Below, in pieces: positions 1 through 5,101 of a stretch of 5,101 bases of DNA (positions within the stretch are counted from its first letter, which is position 1; each line of letters begins with the position of its first letter). The position numbers were made by a program, and so were the translations under genes. The stretch comes from an uncultured beta proteobacterium (GTDB lineage: Bacteria; Pseudomonadota; Gammaproteobacteria; Burkholderiales; Burkholderiaceae). Below the pieces are notes generated by a model that saw nothing but the letters and a program-made list of their open reading frames with translations, searched no databases and had not been told where the DNA came from. The stretch is taken from assembly GCA_903827075.1 (NCBI GenBank), contig CAIKGX010000169.1, forward strand, positions 1 through 5,101. The letters run 5' to 3'.

Positions 1-2187
1 ACCTTTAGCAATTGCCTCTAAGGCGGCATTAATTTCTTTAGTGGTTTTAAAACGGGAGAGTTCAACAATGCGCACAGGCCAGTCAGCAAAGCGGTCTTTC
101 CAGGTAGAGACGTGTTGTTCAGCTAACAAGGTGGTTGGGGCCAAGATGGCGACTTGTTTACCGCCCATAACTGCCACAAAACTCGCGCGCAATGCCACCT
201 CTGTTTTTCCAAAGCCTACATCGCCGCAAACTAGGCGATCCATTGGCGTACCGCTAGTCATATCGCCGATGACTGCTGCGATGGCATTGGCTTGATCAGG
301 CGTTTCTTCAAAGCCGAAACTCTCAGCAAATGCAGCGTAATCATGTGCAGAAAACTCAAAGGCATGGCCTTTACGGATGGCGCGTGCGGCATACAGACTT
401 AAGAGTTCTGCTGCCGTATCTCTAATCTGTTCTGCAGCCTTCCGTTTGGCTTTATCCCATTGACCAGATCCCAGTTGATGCAATGGTGCAGAGTCTGGAT
501 CAGAGCCTGCATAGCGAGTAACCATTTGCAGTTGTTGAACAGGGACATAGAGGGTTGCCTCTTTGGCATAGACCAAATGCAAAAACTCTTCGAAAATCGG
601 CGCCTCTTTTGGTGGCGCTAGATTTAAAAGCACTAAGCCCTGATAGCGGCCAATTCCGTGATCGGAATGAACTACCGGATCGCCGATTTTGAGTTCAGAC
701 AAATCCTTAAAGAGCATGTCTGGATCAACACTCTCACTACCTTTGCCCTTACGTCGTTGACGTGCTGTTGAAGTGAATAACTCGGCTTCGGTAATAACTA
801 TGAGGTTATGTGAAGGCCAGGTAAAGCCATTAAATAGTGGGGCAGTAACTAAACCAAATAAGGAATCGCTCTTGATGAAATCGGCAATAGACTCAAAACC
901 TTCAGGCCTTAGTGGGAAGAGTGGTTTACCATCATGTCCTGTAACTGAATTGCTTTCCTCAAATAACTGCCGAATCGATTCTTTACGACCAGCACTATCG
1001 CTACAGATCAGAATGCGGGTTTTTTCAGGCGCAACAAGATTGCGTAGACGATGAATGGGATCAGCATCACGTCGATGTACTGCAATATCAGGTACCGCTA
1101 AAAATAAGGACTCTTCTGACGTCGCACGACCTAGTTCACGTTCTAATAAAAGACGGGCATATGGCTTGGTGGCAATGAAGAACTCATCAACATCCAAAAA
1201 CAAGTCTTTGGGTGGCAGTATTGGTCGATCAAGATCATGTTTAAGGAACTCGTATCGCTGCTGGGTGTCCTTCCAAAAACTCTTGATGGATTCTTCGATA
1301 TCGCCAATGCTGACAATCCACACTGGATCACCAGAGCGAGGAAAGTAATCAAAGACATTAGATGAGGCTTCAAAAAAGAGGGGGAGGTAAGACTCAATAC
1401 CGGCACTTGGTATTCCTAAGTTGGCATCCTTATAAATGGAGCAGCGTGTAGGGTCACCTTCGAACACTTCACGCCAACGACCTCTAAAGGCAGTACGAGA
1501 AGCATCATCGAATGGAAATTCATGGCCAGGAAGCAAGCGCACTTCTTTAACGGGGTAGAGACTGCGCTGGGTATCAGGATCAAATGCACGAATTTGCTCA
1601 ATCTCATCACCAAAGAGGTCTAGGCGATATGGCAGGTTCGAGCCCATTGGAAACAGATCAATTAAGCCCCCACGAATACTGTACTCACCAGGACGCATCA
1701 CTGCACTGACGGGGTCATAACCCGCTTGCTGTAGTTGGAGTTTGAGGGCGGCTTCATTGAGTTTGTCACCCTGACTAAAAAAGAAGGTGTGACCAGATAG
1801 GAAATCAGGTGGACCTAGCCTTTGTAAAGCGGTAGTAATGGGGACTAAAACAATGTCGCAGCTACCATTGAGTAATTCATATAAGGTAGCTAAGCGCTCT
1901 GAGACCAAATCTTGATGCGGGGAAAAATGGTCGTATGGAAGGATTTCCCAATCAGGCAGCAAGCGAGTTTTAAGCTGCGGTGCAAAAGTCGGGATTTCTT
2001 CTAAAAGACGTTGCGCTTCTTGAGCATGCGCACAAAACACCACCATTACCGAATAATCCTTGCGGTAACTGAGGGCTGATTGGGCTATGAGAGCGGCATC
2101 TGCTGATCCGACTAGGCCTGAAAAGGTAAAGCGCTGCCCAGCCCGCGGCGCAGGTATGGGGGTTCCTAGTTTTAATGCATCAGACAT
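1..2187 (-). CDS. mfd: Transcription-repair coupling factor Mfd, N-terminal 729 residues (3' end outside window)
   Basis: Mfd is a cytoplasmic DNA translocase that pushes RNA polymerase off lesions and recruits UvrA for nucleotide excision repair. The minus-strand frame is open from the left edge to an ATG at 2187. An in-frame TGA (2194-2196) lies just upstream and no other start codon intervenes, so this start is well fixed. The order matches the family. A UvrB-like N-terminal module has LPDWEILPYDHFSPHQD at residues 77-93. It also has SIRGGLIDLFPMG from 170, with R172, R188 and F192 at the places of the E. coli UvrA-contact residues R165, R181 and F185. The RNA polymerase-interaction region starts near 495 (DPVVHSDHGIGRYQG, 503-517). 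The first RecA-like motor domain follows: TPDQANAI at 629-636, Walker A GDVGFGKTE at 655-663 with K661, and motif Ia PTTLLAEQH at 684-692. The DEEH box, second motor lobe, TRG motif and C-terminal domain lie beyond the edge; the whole protein is usually about 1150 residues. No frameshift was found on translating every codon. Confidence 0.97.
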   Translation of the reverse strand, partial: MSDALKLGTPIPAPRAGQRFTFSGLVGSADAALIAQSALSYRKDYSVMVVFCAHAQEAQRLLEEIPTFAPQLKTRLLPDWEILPYDHFSPHQDLVSERLATLYELLNGSCDIVLVPITTALQRLGPPDFLSGHTFFFSQGDKLNEAALKLQLQQAGYDPVSAVMRPGEYSIRGGLIDLFPMGSNLPYRLDLFGDEIEQIRAFDPDTQRSLYPVKEVRLLPGHEFPFDDASRTAFRGRWREVFEGDPTRCSIYKDANLGIPSAGIESYLPLFFEASSNVFDYFPRSGDPVWIVSIGDIEESIKSFWKDTQQRYEFLKHDLDRPILPPKDLFLDVDEFFIATKPYARLLLERELGRATSEESLFLAVPDIAVHRRDADPIHRLRNLVAPEKTRILICSDSAGRKESIRQLFEESNSVTGHDGKPLFPLRPEGFESIADFIKSDSLFGLVTAPLFNGFTWPSHNLIVITEAELFTSTARQRRKGKGSESVDPDMLFKDLSELKIGDPVVHSDHGIGRYQGLVLLNLAPPKEAPIFEEFLHLVYAKEATLYVPVQQLQMVTRYAGSDPDSAPLHQLGSGQWDKAKRKAAEQIRDTAAELLSLYAARAIRKGHAFEFSAHDYAAFAESFGFEETPDQANAIAAVIGDMTSGTPMDRLVCGDVGFGKTEVALRASFVAVMGGKQVAILAPTTLLAEQHVSTWKDRFADWPVRIVELSRFKTTKEINAALEAIAKG

Positions 2188-2210
2188 CTTGGGTCATTAT
2201 AGAATCAGGT
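2188..2210. promoter_or_regulatory. Divergent mfd/ispD promoter with overlapping -10 elements (predicted)
   Basis: On the minus strand a perfect TATAAT occupies 2201-2196. A start site 6-8 bases downstream would fall at 2189-2187, on or next to the mfd ATG. On the plus strand TATAGA (2198-2203, five of six consensus bases) would start RNA at about 2210-2211, on the ispD ATG at 2211. The two hexamers share four base pairs. The -35 positions are poor: TTTCCG at 2224-2219 for mfd with a 17-base spacer, and nothing recognisable for ispD. The minus-strand element is the more convincing of the two. No transcription data are available, so both are motif-based inferences. Confidence 0.5.
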
Positions 2211-2963
2211 ATGCAATCCGGAAATCAATCCAAGCCCCAATACCATGCACTTTTACCTACTGCTGGAACAGGGTCGCGTTTAGGTGGTGAGCTACCGAAA
2301 CAATTTGCCCAATTAGCAGGCAAGCCAATGTTGGCCTATGCGGTGGAGGCTTTTTCTCAAACCCCAGAAATTGCATCGATTTGGGTTGGCGTTAGTCATA
2401 ACTTTATTGATAACCCTGTAATAAGCAGCTTTGCCTCTTCCAAGCCATTGCAATTTCTTGCAACAGGGGGCCCAACAAGGCAGGAAACTGTTCGCAATAC
2501 TCTGGCCGCGATGCTCAAAGCAGGTGTTGCTGATAATGATTGGGTATTGGTGCATGACGCTGCACGCCCCGGAATTACCCCCTTATTAATTCAAAAGCTA
2601 ATAGTGGCTGTTACACACTCTGGCCAGGGCGGTCTACTAGCCGTGCCTATGGCAGATACATTAAAGCTCGCTGATTTCACATCAGCAGTTGCCGGCAATC
2701 CTACTCGTGCTGATAAAACGATTTCAAGAGATCACCTTTGGCAAGCGCAAACACCGCAAATGTTTGGTGTGAAAGCCTTGCATGACGCCATTGAAGATGG
2801 GATCAGGCAAGAAGCAGACATTACTGATGAAGCAAGTGCAATGGAGCTGATAGGTTATAAGCCTCTTTTAGTAGAGGGCGCCACTCGAAACTTTAAAGTA
2901 ACACACCCAGCCGATTGGGATTTGATGCAAACCCTCTTGCTTTCACCGACTAAACAAAACTGA
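2211..2963 (+). CDS. ispD: 2-C-methyl-D-erythritol 4-phosphate cytidylyltransferase IspD
   Basis: IspD joins CTP and 2-C-methyl-D-erythritol 4-phosphate to give CDP-methylerythritol, the third step of the MEP isoprenoid pathway in the cytoplasm. Numbering from the ATG at 2211 (250 residues; E. coli IspD has 236), the nucleotide-binding loop PTAGTGSRLGGELPKQ spans 16-31, with R23 and K30 matching the catalytic Arg and Lys of the family. VLVHDAARP (112-120) carries the metal-binding Asp D116. ADTLK (148-152) and TISRDHLWQAQTPQ (170-183, R173) match the methylerythritol phosphate site. ITDEAS (204-209) and NFKVTHPAD (227-235, K229) complete the signature. An in-frame ATG at 2175 would add 12 residues (MHQTSWVIIESG) unlike any IspD N-terminus I know, and would overlap mfd by 13 bases. 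Neither start has a proper ribosome binding site. I prefer 2211 because homology begins about ten residues later and a putative -10 sits just upstream of it. ispF follows 11 bases after the stop, and the two are probably co-transcribed. Confidence 0.95.
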   Translation: MQSGNQSKPQYHALLPTAGTGSRLGGELPKQFAQLAGKPMLAYAVEAFSQTPEIASIWVGVSHNFIDNPVISSFASSKPLQFLATGGPTRQETVRNTLAAMLKAGVADNDWVLVHDAARPGITPLLIQKLIVAVTHSGQGGLLAVPMADTLKLADFTSAVAGNPTRADKTISRDHLWQAQTPQMFGVKALHDAIEDGIRQEADITDEASAMELIGYKPLLVEGATRNFKVTHPADWDLMQTLLLSPTKQN

Positions 2964-2974
2964 AATAGCCCACC

Positions 2975-3478
2975 ATGACCCAAAGCACAGTACATATTCC
3001 CCAGTTTCGGATTGGTCAAGGTTATGACGTACATGCTTTAGTTGCCGATCGTAAGCTCATCATCGGTGGCGTTCATATCCCTCATGAAAAAGGACTTTTG
3101 GGCCATTCTGATGCCGATGTCTTGCTTCATGCTTTAACCGATGCCTTGCTTGGCGCGGCTGGATTAAATGACATTGGACAGCTATTTCCCGATACTGATG
3201 CGCAATTTAAGGACATGGATAGCCGGATTTTGCTTAGAGCGGCCTTGCAAAAGGTTCAGGCGGCAGGGTTTCATATAGGTAACGTGGATGCCACCATCAT
3301 TTGCCAAAGGCCTAAATTAGCCTCTTTTTTGCCTGAGATGATCAAAAATATTGCTGCTGATTTGGCGGTGACCCCTAGCCATGTCAACCTGAAAGCTAAA
3401 ACGAATGAATCCTTAGGTCATCTAGGGCGAGGTGAGGGCATTGCAGTCCATGCGGTCGCTTTGCTCTATAAGGCCTAA
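2975..3478 (+). CDS. ispF: 2-C-methyl-D-erythritol 2,4-cyclodiphosphate synthase IspF
   Basis: IspF cyclises CDP-methylerythritol 2-phosphate to methylerythritol cyclodiphosphate with release of CMP. It works as a homotrimer, with active sites between subunits. The 167-residue ORF covers the full family length (E. coli 159). RIGQGYDVH (12-20) and GHSDADVLLHALTDALLGAA (43-62) supply the zinc ligands D18, H20 and H52. GLNDIGQLFPDTD (63-75) is the substrate loop. KAKTNESLGHLGRGEGIAVHA (140-160) is the CDP-binding and trimer-core motif. The first 11 residues precede the conserved start of the family and are variable in its members. There is no purine-rich ribosome binding site in the 11 bases between the ispD stop and this ATG, so translation may depend on coupling to ispD. 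This gene acts two steps after IspD; the intervening kinase gene ispE is not in the window. No terminator hairpin is visible downstream. Confidence 0.98.
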   Translation: MTQSTVHIPQFRIGQGYDVHALVADRKLIIGGVHIPHEKGLLGHSDADVLLHALTDALLGAAGLNDIGQLFPDTDAQFKDMDSRILLRAALQKVQAAGFHIGNVDATIICQRPKLASFLPEMIKNIAADLAVTPSHVNLKAKTNESLGHLGRGEGIAVHAVALLYKA

Positions 3479-3504
3479 ATATCCTCCAAAACCGCTAAGC
3501 ATTG

Positions 3505-3510
3505 TAGAAT
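3505..3510 (+). promoter_or_regulatory. Possible -10 element of the tRNA-Leu promoter
   Basis: TAGAAT matches the sigma-70 -10 consensus at five of six positions. It lies 48 bases upstream of the mature tRNA 5' end, in the 80-base gap after ispF, and would give a leader of roughly 40 bases. No convincing -35 hexamer is found 16-18 bases upstream (TCCTCC at a 17-base spacer), so this is tentative. The alternative is read-through from ispDF. Confidence 0.3.
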
Positions 3511-3558
3511 TACGGTCTTTAGAGTGAAGTATGAGCTAAGTAGCGTTTGCGGAAATTC

Positions 3559-3645
<87 letters not shown>

Positions 3646-3708
3646 CAAGGTTGCTACTATGCTTAGGCTTCACATATCCTGTTTTTCAATTAAGAGACGA
3701 GAATAGCT
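3646..3708 (+). other. tRNA-Leu to tig spacer, no terminator seen
   Basis: The spacer holds a short T run (3681-3686) with no GC-rich stem before it, so there is no recognisable intrinsic terminator between the tRNA and tig. A clear promoter for tig is also missing: TACTAT (3655-3660) is only a four-of-six -10 match, and its -35 would fall inside the tRNA. Purine-rich AGAGACGAG (3693-3701) ends seven bases before the GTG and is the probable, weak ribosome binding site of tig. Confidence 0.4.
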
Positions 3709-5040
3709 GTGCAGATAGAAAATTTAGGTCAGTTAGACCGCAAAGTGACCCTAGAATTCGCGCGTGCGGATTTGGCCAAAGCCAGAGATGAGCGCTTGGC
3801 TAAGTTAGGTAAGACTATGAAAGTTGCTGGCTTTCGTCCGGGCAAAGTGCCTAAGAACATGATTGAAAAGCAATATGGCATGCAAGTGGACTTCGAACTG
3901 CAGTTTGATAAAGCCTCTGAACTGTTTTATGACATCGCTCAAAAAGAAGCAATCAAATTAGCTGGTCAACCCCGTTTAGATCCCAAGAGTGAGCTTGAGG
4001 CCGACAAGATTGTTTTTGATGCTTACTTTGAAGTGTTGCCTGAAGTCAAAATTGGTGACTTTAGCAAAGCTGAGGTCACTCAGTACATCACCGATATTTC
4101 TGATGCCGAAATTGATCGTGCCTTAGATGTATTGCGTAAGCAACAAGTCCATTACCATGCTCGCGGCGAAGCTGGTCCTCACGGTGATGGTGGCGCTAAT
4201 ACTGCAGCCCAAGCTGGCGATCAAGTCGTCATTGATTTTATTGGCAAGGTTGATGGTGTTGAATTTACCGGCGGTAAAGCAGAAAACTTTGAATACGTTT
4301 TAGGCGAAGGTCGCATGCTCCCTGAATTTGAAGCTGCCACATTGGGCCTCAAAGCTGGCGAAAGCAAAACTTTCCCATTGAACTTCCCAGCCGATTACCA
4401 CGGTAAAGATGTTGCTGGTAAGACTGCTGATTTCACCATTACCATTAAGTCCGTTAATTGGGCGCACTTGCCTGCGGTCGATGATGCATTTGCATTGTCA
4501 TTGGGCGTTACCGAAGGTGGCGTTGCCAAGATGCGTGAAGAAGTTAAAGAGAACTTAGTACGTGAAACTAAGCGCCGCATTACATCCCTTTTAAAAGGTG
4601 AGGTAATGGAAAAGCTCAATAGCTTGTGCGAGCTTGATGCTCCTAAGTCTTTAGTTGCGCAAGAGCAAGAGCGTTTAGTAGAGTCTGCTCGTCAAGACTT
4701 GATGCAGCGTGGTATTCCAAATGCGAAAGATGCACCTATCCCCGTTGAAATGTTTGCAGAGCAAGCTTTAAAGCGTGTGCGCTTAGGCTTGATTTTGAGT
4801 GATCTCGTTAAGCAGCAAAATTTGGCGGCAACCGCTGACCAAATCAAGGCTGAAATTGATGAGCAGGCTGCGACGTACGAAGATCCAAAAGAAGTGGTTC
4901 GTTGGTTCTATAGCAATCCAAGCCGTCTAAAAGACATTGAAAACTTGGTGCTTGAGGAAAATGTGATTAAGCATTTCACATCACTTGCTAAAGTGACCGA
5001 TAAAACAGTGAGCTTTGAAGAGCTCAGCAAACTTAACTAA
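3709..5040 (+). CDS. tig: Trigger factor, ribosome-associated chaperone and peptidyl-prolyl isomerase
   Basis: Trigger factor docks beside the ribosomal exit tunnel, shields nascent chains and isomerises prolyl bonds. The ORF encodes 443 residues (E. coli 432) from a GTG at 3709. Upstream in frame a TAA lies at 3691-3693 with no ATG, GTG or TTG between, so GTG is the only ordinary start. The N-terminal ribosome-binding domain carries the signature GFRPGKVPKN at 41-50, which contacts ribosomal protein L23. The FKBP-type domain runs from about 170 to 255, with DQVVIDFIGKVDGVEF (171-186), GEGRMLPEFE (199-208) and FPADYHGKDVAGK (226-238). The C-terminal arm domain is helical and contains the family motif YEDPKEV at 390-396. 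A Gly/His-rich stretch at about 150-168, just before the FKBP domain, is longer than the E. coli linker. The gene follows tRNA-Leu, and the next ORF begins 36 bases downstream, probably clpP. Confidence 0.97.
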   Translation: MQIENLGQLDRKVTLEFARADLAKARDERLAKLGKTMKVAGFRPGKVPKNMIEKQYGMQVDFELQFDKASELFYDIAQKEAIKLAGQPRLDPKSELEADKIVFDAYFEVLPEVKIGDFSKAEVTQYITDISDAEIDRALDVLRKQQVHYHARGEAGPHGDGGANTAAQAGDQVVIDFIGKVDGVEFTGGKAENFEYVLGEGRMLPEFEAATLGLKAGESKTFPLNFPADYHGKDVAGKTADFTITIKSVNWAHLPAVDDAFALSLGVTEGGVAKMREEVKENLVRETKRRITSLLKGEVMEKLNSLCELDAPKSLVAQEQERLVESARQDLMQRGIPNAKDAPIPVEMFAEQALKRVRLGLILSDLVKQQNLAATADQIKAEIDEQAATYEDPKEVVRWFYSNPSRLKDIENLVLEENVIKHFTSLAKVTDKTVSFEELSKLN

Positions 5041-5043
5041 TAT
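5015..5043 (+). promoter_or_regulatory. Weak candidate promoter for the gene after tig
   Basis: TTGAAG (5015-5020) and TAATAT (5038-5043) are separated by 17 bases and each match four of six sigma-70 consensus bases. They overlap the end of tig and would start RNA around 5050, ahead of the ORF at 5077. Matches of this quality occur often by chance in AT-rich sequence, so this is only a candidate. No terminator hairpin separates tig from the next ORF, so read-through from tig is equally possible. Confidence 0.2.
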
Positions 5044-5076
5044 TATTCAGCATCTATTCACTAAAGGCCTGATCAC

Positions 5077-5101
5077 ATGAACCTGAATCATTTCCAATCT
5101 G
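5077..5101 (+). CDS. Start of next ORF, probably ClpP protease subunit (first 8 codons)
   Basis: An ATG at 5077 opens MNLNHFQS and runs off the right edge. AAAGG at 5063-5067, nine bases before the ATG, is the best ribosome binding site in the window and supports a real start. The eight residues are too few to identify a family. The clpP call rests on the common bacterial order tig-clpP-clpX, often followed by lon. If correct, the product is the propeptide start of the serine peptidase subunit that pairs with ClpX or ClpA. Confidence 0.6.

Noticed and set aside
41..1348. Plus-strand ORFs of 84-97 codons at 41-295, 773-1054 and 1055-1348, and minus-strand ORFs at 1143-1406 and 1416-1613
   Set aside because: All lie inside the intact mfd frame on other frames or the other strand, have no recognisable domain, and no ribosome binding site that I could support.
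2087..2290. Plus-strand 67-codon ORF across the mfd/ispD junction
   Set aside because: It overlaps both mfd and ispD in another frame and its protein resembles nothing I know; it is a shadow ORF.
2313..2555. Minus-strand 80-codon ORF inside ispD
   Set aside because: It is antisense to the strongly conserved nucleotide-binding and VLVHDAARP region of ispD, with no independent support.
3479..3558. Terminator after ispF
   Set aside because: No GC-rich stem followed by a T run is present in the spacer; only a possible -10 element for the tRNA could be noted.
4395..4619. Minus-strand 74-codon ORF inside tig
   Set aside because: It is antisense to the conserved FKBP and arm regions of trigger factor, with low-complexity Ser/Thr content and no start signal.

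Overview
The window looks like core chromosome of a betaproteobacterium of the order Burkholderiales. The protein sequences are of that type, for example the trigger factor N-terminus, an IspD with a PTAGTGSRLGGELPKQ motif, and the divergent mfd / ispD-ispF arrangement. By eye the base composition is moderate, clearly less GC-rich than Burkholderia or Ralstonia. Together these make a Polynucleobacter-like freshwater lineage my best guess. That is an inference from memory and no search was run.

Layout: positions 1-2187 on the minus strand hold the first 729 codons of mfd, the transcription-repair coupling factor; its C-terminal part lies beyond the left edge. A very short divergent region (2188-2210) separates it from ispD (about 2211-2963, plus strand). 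ispF follows 11 bases after ispD (2975-3478), so these two consecutive MEP-pathway isoprenoid genes probably form an operon. An 80-base spacer leads to a complete class II tRNA-Leu(UAG) gene (3559-3645, CCA encoded). Then come tig (trigger factor, 3709-5040, GTG start) and, at the right edge, the first eight codons of an ORF with a good ribosome binding site. Its position suggests clpP, because tig-clpP-clpX is a widespread order.

The genes are housekeeping: repair of transcription-blocking DNA lesions (mfd), isoprenoid precursor synthesis (ispD, ispF), decoding of CUN leucine codons (tRNA), and folding of nascent proteins with probable proteolysis downstream (tig, clpP). All reading frames are intact. 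I see no mobile element, CRISPR array, phage gene, toxin-antitoxin pair or other accessory system.

The most notable signal is the mfd/ispD divergent region. A perfect minus-strand TATAAT overlaps a plus-strand TATAGA, and each lies at the distance from its gene that would give an almost leaderless mRNA. This looks like one symmetric promoter serving both directions. The rest is ordinary, and I do not find an undescribed system here.
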